Source: Candidatus Rhodoferax odensensis (GTDB taxonomy: Bacteria; Pseudomonadota; Gammaproteobacteria; Burkholderiales; Burkholderiaceae_C). From it: a stretch of 64,000 bases of DNA. The stretch is taken from NCBI GenBank assembly GCA_016718405.1, contig JADKDJ010000034.1, forward strand, positions 124,001 to 188,000, read 5' to 3'. Below the pieces are notes generated by a model. The model was not told the origin of the DNA, did not search any database, and saw only the letters and a program-made list of their open reading frames with translations. Shown here in pieces: positions 30,143 through 41,246 of the stretch; positions within the stretch are counted from its first letter, which is position 1, and each line of letters opens with the position of its first letter. Made by a program: the position numbers and the translations under genes.

Positions 30143-32020
30143 ATGATCAAGCATAGCCCATGCCCCCCTGCTTCCTGCCCCGGTCCGCGCCATAGTGCTT
30201 TGTTGCCGACCTTGCGCGCTGGTTTGCTCCTGGCGGGTTTGTCATTGATTGGCGGCGCCAGTGTGGCCCAAGGCGTCAATAGCCTGAAGGACGCGGTGGA
30301 GCGCACGATCCTGAACCACCCCGAGGTGAAGTTCCGCCACCACAACGTGGCCGCTTCGTTGGCCGAGCAGCAAGCCGCCAAAGGTGGCTGGCGCCCCACC
30401 ATCGACCTTGAGGTCGGCGCTGGTCGAGAGAGCACACTCACCCCCGCCATCACCGCCTCGCGCAACTACAACCACTCACAAGCGTCGATCCAGTTGCGAC
30501 AGACCCTGTTTGACGGCTTCGCCACCCAACGAGAAGTACGCCGGCTCGGTTACAGCCGGCAAGCTGCTTACTATGAACTGCTTGCCACCAGCGAACAAAT
30601 CGGGCTTGAAGCGGCCCGCGCCTACATTGATGTGCAGCGCTACCGGGAGCTGGTTGAGCTCGCCAAAGCCAATTACGCCAGTCACGCCGATGTTCACACC
30701 AAACTGGGTAGCCGCGTCGCCGCTGGCGTGGGTCGGCGCGTCGATCTCGAACAGGCCGCCGGTCGCATGGCGTTGGCCGAATCGAACTGGCTGACCGAAG
30801 TCAGCAACCTGCATGACGTGAGCGCACGCTACCAGCGTCTGACCGGTGAAATGCCCGCTGACACCCTCGCTGGCGTTCCCCAGTTGGATAAGTTCCTGCC
30901 TGCACGCAACGTATTCCTGCCCGATGCGATCCGCAACAACCCGGAATTCCTGGGCACGGTCGCCAACCTGCGGGCCAACCGCGCCGACGCGGACGTGCGC
31001 CGCGCCCAGCTCAGTCCAACGCTGGAGCTGCGCGCCAGCCAAAGCGCCGACCGCGACAAAGACGGCATACCAGGCAAGTACCGCGACAGTGCCATTCAGT
31101 TGGTGATGAACTTCAACCTCTACCGGGGCGGCAGCGACAGCGCGCGCGTCGACCAGTACGTGGCCAAGATGAACGCAGCCTACGAGTTGCGCGACAAGGC
31201 CTGCCGCGACATTCGCCAGACAGCGCAGATCGCCTACAACGATGTCAACCGGCTACAGCAGCAACTTGGATTCCTGGCGCAGCACGAGTTGTCGACAGCC
31301 AAAGCGCGCGAAGCCTATCGCCAGCAATTCGACATCGGCCAGCGCTCTTTGCTGGACTTGCTCGACACCGAAAACGAGCTGTACCAGGCACGCCGCGCGC
31401 TGGCTGCCGCCGAGTTCGACTTGCACCTGGCCAGGCTGCGCGTGCTGGCCGCTTCCGGGGCTCTGCTCAGCGCATTGGACCTGCGCCCCCTGCCAGCCGA
31501 ATTGCCCGCCGACAGCTCGGACGCACAAAGCGAAGATGCCCTGATGCAATGCAGCACCGACTTACCCGCAGTGATGATGCTGGACAAGGACAAACTGCCC
31601 AAAGTCGACATCACACAGGCGGTGCCGGTGGTGCAACGCGCCCCGGCGGCGCCGGTGGCACCCAATGAGTGCTCCCTGACCGGCAGCGCCTTGCAGGCCT
31701 GGGCGGCGGCATGGAACCGCAAAGACCTGAGCGCCTACCTGGGCGCCTACAGCGAAAAGTTTGTGCCACCCCAGGGTCTGAGTCACGCGGCATGGGAGAC
31801 CTTGCGCAAGAAGCGACTCAGCAAGCAAGGCAACCTTACCGCCACGCTTACCAACATCAAGACCGTTTCCTGTGCCGGTGGCGCCACGGAAATGACGTTT
31901 ACGCAGAGCTACGGCTCTGATGATTACCGCGATGTGGTTGAGAAAACCCTGGCGATGGAGTTCAACAAGGGCGCGTGGAAAATCACCCGCGAGACCGTCA
32001 CCAAGGGCCGCACCTACTGA
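30143..32020 (+). CDS. lapE: TolC-family outer-membrane channel (LapE-like) with extra C-terminal NTF2-like domain
   Basis: 625 residues. Signal peptide (about 18-40, ending ASVAQG), then two TolC repeats (LKDAVERTILNHPEVKFR; LRQTLFDGFAT; the second half ends LLDLLDTENELYQARRALAAAEFDL) to about residue 455. After a Pro/Ala-rich linker, residues about 508-625 form an extra domain (ALQAWAAAWNRKDLSAYLGAYSEKF ... WKITRET) resembling NTF2/DUF4440-like modules; plain TolC lacks it. It should supply the outer-membrane exit for the adhesin. It is divergent from lapG. ATG at 30143 is chosen; the frame upstream to 29858 does not look coding. Confidence 0.87.
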   Translation: MIKHSPCPPASCPGPRHSALLPTLRAGLLLAGLSLIGGASVAQGVNSLKDAVERTILNHPEVKFRHHNVAASLAEQQAAKGGWRPTIDLEVGAGRESTLTPAITASRNYNHSQASIQLRQTLFDGFATQREVRRLGYSRQAAYYELLATSEQIGLEAARAYIDVQRYRELVELAKANYASHADVHTKLGSRVAAGVGRRVDLEQAAGRMALAESNWLTEVSNLHDVSARYQRLTGEMPADTLAGVPQLDKFLPARNVFLPDAIRNNPEFLGTVANLRANRADADVRRAQLSPTLELRASQSADRDKDGIPGKYRDSAIQLVMNFNLYRGGSDSARVDQYVAKMNAAYELRDKACRDIRQTAQIAYNDVNRLQQQLGFLAQHELSTAKAREAYRQQFDIGQRSLLDLLDTENELYQARRALAAAEFDLHLARLRVLAASGALLSALDLRPLPAELPADSSDAQSEDALMQCSTDLPAVMMLDKDKLPKVDITQAVPVVQRAPAAPVAPNECSLTGSALQAWAAAWNRKDLSAYLGAYSEKFVPPQGLSHAAWETLRKKRLSKQGNLTATLTNIKTVSCAGGATEMTFTQSYGSDDYRDVVEKTLAMEFNKGAWKITRETVTKGRTY

Positions 32021-32044
32021 GGTCGGGTAGTTCCGAGCGGCCAT

Positions 32045-32074
32045 GAAGAAAGCGACCCTCGGGTCGCTTTCTTC
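32045..32074. terminator. Bidirectional intrinsic terminator between lapE and ssb
   Basis: A perfect 14-base inverted repeat (GAAGAAAGCGACCC / GGGTCGCTTTCTTC) separated by two bases, with T-rich sequence in and after the arm on both strands. It lies 24 bases after the lapE stop and downstream of the convergent ssb. Confidence 0.8.
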
Positions 32075-32148
32075 CGTTTGAGGCACTTTGGGTCGCTGCG
32101 CCAGCGAGTCCCCCGCCCACACCGAGTGCGCTCGGTCTGATTGGAAAG

Positions 32149-32649
32149 TCAAAACGGAATATCGTCGTCCATGTCGTCAAAACCACTGGCGGGCTTGGTT
32201 GCGGCGGGCGCTTGGCGCACTGGCGGCGCTGCGGGGGCCGAGGGCCGTGACGCTGGTGCCGGACGGGAGTAGCCAGCATTGCCCCCGTCTTCACCGCCGG
32301 GGCCGCCCATGCCTTCGCGCTTGCCCAGCAGTTGCATCTCGGTCGCCACAATATCCACGGTATTGCGCTCGACACCAGCTTGATCGGTGTACTTGCCATA
32401 CTTGAGTCGGCCTTCGACGTAAATCGGCTGGCCCTTCTTCACATACTCGCCAGCAATCTCGGCCAGACGGTCATAAAAGGTGACGCGGTGCCACTGCGTG
32501 TCTTCAATCGATTCGCCGGTGGTCTTGTCCTTGCGCCGAGTCGACGTAGCCACGCTCACGTTGGCCACCGCCTGCCCTGACGGCAGGTAACGGATTTCCG
32601 GGTCACGACCACAATTGCCGACCAGAATGACTTTGTTGACGGATGCCAT
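32149..32649 (-). CDS. ssb: Single-stranded DNA-binding protein
   Basis: 166 residues. OB-fold at 1-110 (MASVNKVILVGNCGRDPEIR, then ANVSVAT and DTQWHRVTFYDRLAEI), a Gly/Pro/Ala-rich linker, and the acidic tail DDMDDDIPF that recruits repair and replication partners. ATG at 32649 has GGAG about 9 bases upstream; the upstream extension overlaps the MFS gene and was rejected. It follows the MFS gene by 26 bases. Confidence 0.96.
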   Translation of the reverse strand: MASVNKVILVGNCGRDPEIRYLPSGQAVANVSVATSTRRKDKTTGESIEDTQWHRVTFYDRLAEIAGEYVKKGQPIYVEGRLKYGKYTDQAGVERNTVDIVATEMQLLGKREGMGGPGGEDGGNAGYSRPAPASRPSAPAAPPVRQAPAATKPASGFDDMDDDIPF

Positions 32650-32675
32650 GCTTGATTTCTCCAGAATTTGATCGA

Positions 32676-33944
32676 TTATCCAGGGTTTGCCGCCCGAATT
32701 GACGCCTTCGGCGCGACCGCGCTCATAGGCCAAGCCACCACCAGCCACGCCAGCATACCCAACAAGGCGGCCACGAACAGGCCTGCGCCGCCGGTATTCT
32801 TGGCCAGCCAGCCACCGGCCACGCCACCCACAAAAAACCCAAGCGACTGCAAGGTGTTGTAGACCCCCATGGCCGTGCCGCGCGCGTGCTCGGGCGCAAC
32901 CCGAGACACCATGCTGGGCTGCGTCGCCTCCAGCACGTTGAAGCCACAGAAGAACACAAACAATAGGACCGACAGAGGTGCCAGACCTGCATCACCTCGA
33001 CTCGCCAGCATGAAGCCCAACTGAACCACCATGATCAGGCCAATCGAGGTCAGAAACACCGCCCGCAGATAGCCACGGCGCTCCAGCGGGAACAGCAGCC
33101 CCCCCATCACAACAATCGACGCCAGCAAGGCCGGCAGGTACACCTGCCAGTGGTTGGCATGTGGCAACCCGGCTTTGACCAGCATGGCCGGCACCACCAC
33201 CCACATCGCCAACTGCACGGCATGCAGCACAAATACGCCAAAGTTCAGTCGCAACAGGGGCGCATGCCGCAGCACCTCGGACAAGCGCCCACGTGGAACG
33301 GCGGCGTGCTGCGCCGGTTCAGCCGGCACCCACCAGATCACCACCGCCACGCCAAACAAGGCCAAGCCCCCGGTCATGGCAAACAATCCACTTAGGCCGG
33401 TGTGCACCACCAGCAGTGGCGCTGCCACGAGGGAAATCGCGAACATCGCACCAATGCTGACACCGACCAAGGCCATCGCCTTGGTGCGCACCTCGTCGCG
33501 CGTCAGGTCCGCCAGCAGGGCCGTCACCGCCGCGGACACCGCGCCAGCGCCCTGCAGACCCCTGCCAATGGCCAGCCAGGTCAGGGTTGGGGCCAATGCC
33601 GCCACGAAACTGCCCGCCGCAAACACCAAGAGGCCGGCCACGATCACCCGCTTACGGCCCAGATGGTCCGACGCCATGCCGAACGGCAGTTGAAACACGG
33701 CCTGCGTCAGGCCGTAGATGCCCATGGCCCACCCGACCAGCGCCAAGTCGTCACCACCGGGGTACTTCCTGGCCTCGATCGCAAACACGGGCAGGATCAG
33801 AAACAGCCCCAGCATGCGCAGGGCAAAAATGGTCGCCAAGGACACGCTGGCGCGCCGCTCCAGGGGCAACATGGCCGTTGCTGACGCGGGGCTGGCGCCC
33901 TTCAACGGTCGATCGAGATCGAGGGAAACAGGAGATGAGGGCAC
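32676..33944 (-). CDS. MFS transporter (YajR-like drug efflux type)
   Basis: 422 residues, about 12 transmembrane helices. The conserved loop 2-3 motif GMASDHLGRKRVIV at about 89-102 marks a major facilitator, and GLQGAGAVSAAV fits drug:H+ antiporters. Substrate not deducible. The called start is GTG at 33944, with no clear ribosome site; ATG at 33872 would remove 24 polar residues and is a reasonable alternative. It shares an 81-base divergent intergenic region with uvrA. The MFS-ssb pairing is close but functional linkage is not implied. Confidence 0.85.
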   Translation of the reverse strand: MPSSPVSLDLDRPLKGASPASATAMLPLERRASVSLATIFALRMLGLFLILPVFAIEARKYPGGDDLALVGWAMGIYGLTQAVFQLPFGMASDHLGRKRVIVAGLLVFAAGSFVAALAPTLTWLAIGRGLQGAGAVSAAVTALLADLTRDEVRTKAMALVGVSIGAMFAISLVAAPLLVVHTGLSGLFAMTGGLALFGVAVVIWWVPAEPAQHAAVPRGRLSEVLRHAPLLRLNFGVFVLHAVQLAMWVVVPAMLVKAGLPHANHWQVYLPALLASIVVMGGLLFPLERRGYLRAVFLTSIGLIMVVQLGFMLASRGDAGLAPLSVLLFVFFCGFNVLEATQPSMVSRVAPEHARGTAMGVYNTLQSLGFFVGGVAGGWLAKNTGGAGLFVAALLGMLAWLVVAWPMSAVAPKASIRAANPG

Positions 33945-34025
33945 ACCACAGGCCGCGCAGGCGGCGTCATTTCAGAACCGGCAATTGTCTCCGATCCCGC
34001 CGGTCTGGCGACGCAGCCCCCCGCC

Positions 34026-37043
<3,018 letters not shown>

Positions 37044-37066
37044 TCTAGCGGCGGCGAGTGTCGTCG

Positions 37067-38296
37067 TCAGTGGTGCACCGCCGCACCAATCTCCGGCCAG
37101 CGGCGGCGTACGTAGAACCAAGCCAACAGGCCAACGCACATCATGGAAAGGGACGATGCCGCCAACAGCACGGTCGAGTGCATCACCAGCGGCGCAATCA
37201 GGCCGGCCACAAGGCCGTTGGCCGAAGCGCCAATGCAGGCCTGCAACGACGAGGCCATGCCACGCCGCTCGGGGTGCAGATCCAGCACCAGCAGCGTAAC
37301 CACCGGAACCATCATGGCCCAACCAAACGCGAAAATCGCGATCGGCAACAACGCCCACGAGACATGCGGATTGAATAGCCAATTGGCGATCAGATTGACC
37401 ACTGCAATCAGCAGCATGATGGCAAAACCGATCCGAATCTGCCGCTTGGGAGTCACCTTGCCCGCCATGCGCCCACTGACCCAGGCACCGCCCATGATTC
37501 CGCCAATGGTCAATACAAAAAACCAGAAAAACTGAGTCGGCGCCAGCGCCAAATGCTCACCCAGAAACGCCGGCGCCGACAACACGTACAAGAACATGCC
37601 GTTGAAAGGCACGCCACTGGCCAATGCCAGCAACAGGAACCGCGGATCGAGCCCTAGCTGCCAGTAGCCTTGCATCAGGTTGCTGACCTTGAGCGGCTGG
37701 CGGTGATCAAGGTGCAAGGTCTCGGGCAACAGTCGGTAGTTGGCCACCCACAGGACGATGCCAACTGCGGTCAGGAACCAAAAGATGCTGTGCCAGTCCA
37801 TGTGCACAAACAACCAGCCACCAATGATGGGCGCAATCGCTGGGGCCACCCCAAAGTAAATAGTGATCTGACTCATCACCCGCTGCGCGTCCGACGGGGA
37901 AAACATGTCCCGTACAACCGCCCGCGCCACGACGATCCCGGCGCCAGTGGTCAGTCCCTGCATGGCGCGAAAAAATATGAGCTGACCAATGCTTTGTGAC
38001 AAGGCACAACCGGCCGACGCCAAGGTAAACGCCGCCAAGCCCCACAACACCACCGGTCGGCGACCCACACTGTCCGAGATCGCGCCATGAAACAGGCTCA
38101 TGAAGGCAAAACCAAACAGATAGGCCGAGAGCGTCTGCTGCATCTGCACCGGTGTCGCCCCCAGTGACTGGGCAATTCCGGAAAACGCAGGAATATAGGT
38201 GTCGATCGAGAATGGGCCCAACATCCCCAGCACGGCCAACAGCACGGCTAGTGCCCAGCGCGGCGCGCGCCACAGTTGCTTGGCGTCGGGGTTCAT
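37067..38296 (-). CDS. Bcr/CflA-family multidrug MFS transporter
   Basis: 409 residues, 12 predicted helices. The N-terminal helix with GPFSIDTYIPAF and the loop motif GAISDSVGRRPVVLWG are hallmarks of the Bcr/CflA branch of drug:H+ antiporters; RAMQGLTTGAGIVVARAVVRD follows. Convergent with uvrA, 23 bases apart. It follows the CopD-like gene by 10 bases on the same strand, so the two may be cotranscribed. Confidence 0.9.
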   Translation of the reverse strand: MNPDAKQLWRAPRWALAVLLAVLGMLGPFSIDTYIPAFSGIAQSLGATPVQMQQTLSAYLFGFAFMSLFHGAISDSVGRRPVVLWGLAAFTLASAGCALSQSIGQLIFFRAMQGLTTGAGIVVARAVVRDMFSPSDAQRVMSQITIYFGVAPAIAPIIGGWLFVHMDWHSIFWFLTAVGIVLWVANYRLLPETLHLDHRQPLKVSNLMQGYWQLGLDPRFLLLALASGVPFNGMFLYVLSAPAFLGEHLALAPTQFFWFFVLTIGGIMGGAWVSGRMAGKVTPKRQIRIGFAIMLLIAVVNLIANWLFNPHVSWALLPIAIFAFGWAMMVPVVTLLVLDLHPERRGMASSLQACIGASANGLVAGLIAPLVMHSTVLLAASSLSMMCVGLLAWFYVRRRWPEIGAAVHH

Positions 38297-38306
38297 GCTC
38301 GGCGTG

Positions 38307-38783
38307 TTAGCCCACCACGCCCGCTTGGGTGATCGCTACCGTCACCACGCCAAGGATCAGGTTCAGCATCACCCAGCGACGAATGCTCGCCAGTGCGGTC
38401 GCACCCGCGGGCCAGTCCTGGGCAACCACTGCAGCCACCAGGCGCGGGTAGCAACGAACGCGGACGTAGCCAAAAATCAGCACCATCAGCGTGCCCAACG
38501 CTGCCATCACCAACCACTCCACAGGCATGGGGCTAGAGACACCGATCTGGGCGCCTTGTCCGGCCACACGGTGCATCATCCAAAACCCGCTCAGCACCGA
38601 CAAGCCGGCTGCCACCATCACGGCGCGAAAGAATCGCGTCAACACGGCCTGCATCAAAGCGAGGCGCTTCGGCACTTCCAACACCGCCAGGGCCGGCCGC
38701 AAAAAGAAGAGAACAAACACCATGCCACCAACCCAGACAATGACGGAAAGGAGGTGCAGGGTCTTGAGCAAGGCGTAGAGCAT
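38307..38783 (-). CDS. CopD-family membrane protein
   Basis: 158 residues with four hydrophobic helices. It begins MLYALLKTLHLLSVIVWVGG, with conserved His and Trp as in the CopD/HemJ-like membrane family. Family members include copper-resistance CopD domains; substrate unknown here. ATG at 38783 was chosen because the preceding 39 residues are polar and unlike the family; no strong ribosome site was seen. The gene lies upstream of the Bcr-type transporter and divergent from groES. Confidence 0.8.
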   Translation of the reverse strand: MLYALLKTLHLLSVIVWVGGMVFVLFFLRPALAVLEVPKRLALMQAVLTRFFRAVMVAAGLSVLSGFWMMHRVAGQGAQIGVSSPMPVEWLVMAALGTLMVLIFGYVRVRCYPRLVAAVVAQDWPAGATALASIRRWVMLNLILGVVTVAITQAGVVG

Positions 38784-38866
38784 GCGGGGATGAAGTTTCT
38801 TGCCCAGCGACGGAGCGTGATGGATGATGCCACATTGGCATCTACGTCGTATCTGCGTCGCATCCC

Positions 38867-38894
38867 TTGAAACTGCAGCAAAAGGCCTTATCAT
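38867..38894 (+). promoter_or_regulatory. groESL promoter, sigma-70-like, overlapping CIRCE
   Basis: TTGAAA (38867-38872), 16-base spacer, TATCAT (38889-38894); the -10 ends at the first base of CIRCE. The CTTGAAA element could also serve as a sigma-32 -35 box. Confidence 0.6.
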
Positions 38895-38920
38895 TAGCAC
38901 TCGTAAGAGCTGAGTGCTAA
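38894..38920. promoter_or_regulatory. CIRCE operator for HrcA
   Basis: TTAGCACTC, nine bases, GAGTGCTAA: a perfect match to the CIRCE inverted repeat. It lies 104 bases upstream of groES, so heat-shock control by the HrcA repressor is expected. Confidence 0.97.
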
Positions 38921-39023
38921 CAAGTTGTCCGACTGTTTGGCCGACTCTTCAAGTTAATCAGCGCCAACTTCTCATGGTTGCCGCTATTGATTTCAACCTC
39001 TGTTTCTATTTCAAGGAGATCCC

Positions 39024-39313
39024 ATGAAACTTCGTCCTCTGGCAGACCGCGTGATCGTCAAACGCGTCGAAAACGAGACCAAGACCGCCTCAGGCATCGT
39101 CATTCCAGATAGCGCCGCCGAGAAACCCGATCAGGCGAAGTCCTGGCCGTGGGCCCAGGCAAGAAGAACGACAAAGGCGAACTCAGCGCCATGTCGGTCA
39201 AAGTCGGCGACCGCGTCTTGTTCGGCAAGTACAGCGGCCAGACCGTCAAAGTCGATGGCGACGAACTGCTCGTCATGAAAGAAGACGATCTGTTTGCAGT
39301 CGTGGTGAAGTAA
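39024..39313 (+). CDS. groES: Co-chaperonin GroES (single-base deletion in the sequence)
   Basis: Starts MKLRPLADRVIVKRVENETK with AAGGAG upstream. The frame is right to EKPDQ (about 39136), then shifts; reading with one inserted base gives GEVLAVGPGKKNDKGELSAM, then KVGDRVLFGKYSGQTVKVDG and DDLFAVVVK, stop TAA 39311-39313. The repaired protein is 96 residues, the normal GroES length. A missing G at GATCAG(G)GCGAAG is the simplest explanation. Because groES is essential and the rest of the frame is intact, a sequencing error is far more likely than a pseudogene. It forms the GroEL lid and is followed by groEL after 50 bases. Confidence 0.95.
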
Positions 39314-39363
39314 CTCACCGCAAGCCCAGATCCCACCAATTAACTGAATTCGGAGAAATCAAC

Positions 39364-41025
39364 ATGGCAGCAAAAGACGTCATTTTCGGCGGAGAAGCCC
39401 GCGCACGCATGGTCGAGGGTGTCAACATCCTGGCCAACGCGGTCAAAGTAACCCTCGGCCCCAAGGGTCGCAATGTGGTGCTGGAGCGCTCGTTCGGCGC
39501 CCCCACCGTGACCAAGGACGGTGTGTCCGTGGCCAAGGAGATTGAACTCAAGGACAAGCTGCAGAACATGGGCGCGCAGATGGTCAAGGAAGTCGCTTCC
39601 AAGACGTCCGACATCGCTGGCGACGGCACCACCACCGCAACCGTGCTGGCCCAAGCTATCGTGCACGAAGGCATGAAGTACGTGGCCGCCGGCATGAACC
39701 CGATGGACCTGAAGCGCGGCATCGACAAGGCCGTATCGGCCCTCGTTGAAGAGCTGAAAAAGGCATCCAAGCCCACCACCACTTCGAAGGAAATCGCCCA
39801 AGTCGGCTCGATTTCCGCCAACTCCGACGAAGCCATCGGGAAGATCATCGCCGATGCCATGGACAAAGTTGGCAAGGAAGGCGTGATCACCGTTGAGGAC
39901 GGCAAGTCACTCGACTCCGAGCTCGACGTGGTCGAGGGGATGCAGTTTGATCGCGGCTATCTGTCGCCCTACTTCATCAACAACCCCGAAAAGCAAGCCG
40001 CCTTGCTCGACAACCCCTTCGTGCTGCTCTACGACAAGAAGATCAGCAACATCCGCGACCTGCTGCCGACGTTGGAGCAAGTGGCCAAATCGGGTCGGCC
40101 ACTACTGATCATCGCAGAGGATGTCGAGGGCGAAGCCCTGGCCACGCTGGTGGTTAACACCATCCGCGGCATTCTGAAGGTCGTAGCAGTCAAGGCGCCT
40201 GGTTTTGGCGATCGCCGCAAGGCCATGCTGGAAGACATTGCGATCCTGACCGGCGGCAAGGTCATCGCTGAAGAAGTGGGCTTGACGCTGGAGAAGGTAA
40301 CGCTGGCAGACCTGGGGTCAGCCAAGCGCGTTGAAGTGGGCAAGGAAAACACCATCATCATCGATGGTGCTGGCTCCAACGCCGACATCGAAGCACGGGT
40401 CAAGCAAGTGCGCGTTCAGATCGAGGAAGCCACCAGCGACTACGACCGCGAAAAGCTGCAAGAGCGCGTGGCCAAGCTGGCCGGCGGCGTGGCAGTGATC
40501 AAGGTCGGCGCTGCCACCGAAGTAGAAATGAAGGAGAAGAAGGCGCGTGTTGAAGACGCCCTGCACGCCACTCGCGCGGCCGTGGAAGAAGGCATCGTCG
40601 CTGGCGGCGGCGTGGCCCTGCTGCGTGCCAAGCAGTCCGCTGGCAAGATCAAGGGCGACAATTCCGACCAAGATCACGGCGTCAGCCTGGTTCTCAAGGC
40701 GATTGAGGCTCCTCTGCGCGAAATCGTCTACAACGCCGGTGGCGAAGCCTCGGTGGTTGTCAACGCAGTGTTGGCCGGCAAGGGCAACTACGGTTTCAAC
40801 GCCGCCAACGACACCTACGGCGACATGATCGAAATGGGTATTCTGGACCCGACCAAGGTGACCCGCACTGCGCTGCAAAACGCAGCCTCCGTTGCGTCCC
40901 TGATGCTGACCACCGAGTGCATGGTTGCCGAGTCACCCAAGTCCGAGGGCGCTGGCGGCGGCATGGGTGGCATGGGCGGCGGTGACATGGGTGGCATGGG
41001 CGGCATGGGCGGCATGGGCATGTAA
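39364..41025 (+). CDS. groEL: Chaperonin GroEL
   Basis: 553 residues, full-length Hsp60: the N-terminus MAAKDVIFGGEARARMVEGV, the ATP-binding motif AGDGTTTATVLAQAI near 85-100, and the Gly-Met-rich tail (GGMGGMGGMGM) inside the cavity. It folds client proteins with GroES. GGAG lies upstream in the groES-groEL gap. Same transcript as groES under CIRCE/HrcA. Confidence 0.98.
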   Translation: MAAKDVIFGGEARARMVEGVNILANAVKVTLGPKGRNVVLERSFGAPTVTKDGVSVAKEIELKDKLQNMGAQMVKEVASKTSDIAGDGTTTATVLAQAIVHEGMKYVAAGMNPMDLKRGIDKAVSALVEELKKASKPTTTSKEIAQVGSISANSDEAIGKIIADAMDKVGKEGVITVEDGKSLDSELDVVEGMQFDRGYLSPYFINNPEKQAALLDNPFVLLYDKKISNIRDLLPTLEQVAKSGRPLLIIAEDVEGEALATLVVNTIRGILKVVAVKAPGFGDRRKAMLEDIAILTGGKVIAEEVGLTLEKVTLADLGSAKRVEVGKENTIIIDGAGSNADIEARVKQVRVQIEEATSDYDREKLQERVAKLAGGVAVIKVGAATEVEMKEKKARVEDALHATRAAVEEGIVAGGGVALLRAKQSAGKIKGDNSDQDHGVSLVLKAIEAPLREIVYNAGGEASVVVNAVLAGKGNYGFNAANDTYGDMIEMGILDPTKVTRTALQNAASVASLMLTTECMVAESPKSEGAGGGMGGMGGGDMGGMGGMGGMGM

Positions 41026-41157
41026 GTTGCTCCTTGCCTGACGACCTACCGCGTCGTTGTTTGGGCTCGCCGTACCGTTGGTACTGTTGGCGCCCAAACG
41101 CCTAGCGGTAGATCGTCATGCTGCGTCGATGGGCGTGACCGCTCGCGGCGAAAGAAC

Positions 41158-41191
41158 AAAACCCCGCTGGGCGCGAGCTCTGCGGGGTTTT
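41158..41191. terminator. Bidirectional terminator between groEL and ptsI
   Basis: AAAACCCCGC and GCGGGGTTTT form a 10-bp stem with a 14-base loop, with A-tract and T-tract on both sides, between convergent genes. A second GTTTGGGC/GCCCAAAC hairpin occurs just upstream (about 41059-41098). Confidence 0.8.
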
Positions 41192-41246
41192 ATCATGGTG
41201 CGTCGATCCTGGAAAAAAAGGGCCCGCCGATCGGACGTTCAAACAA

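Noticed and set aside
39024..39278. groES as a truncated pseudogene of 84 codons
   Set aside because: The downstream sequence keeps perfect GroES coding in the next frame; one missing base explains it.
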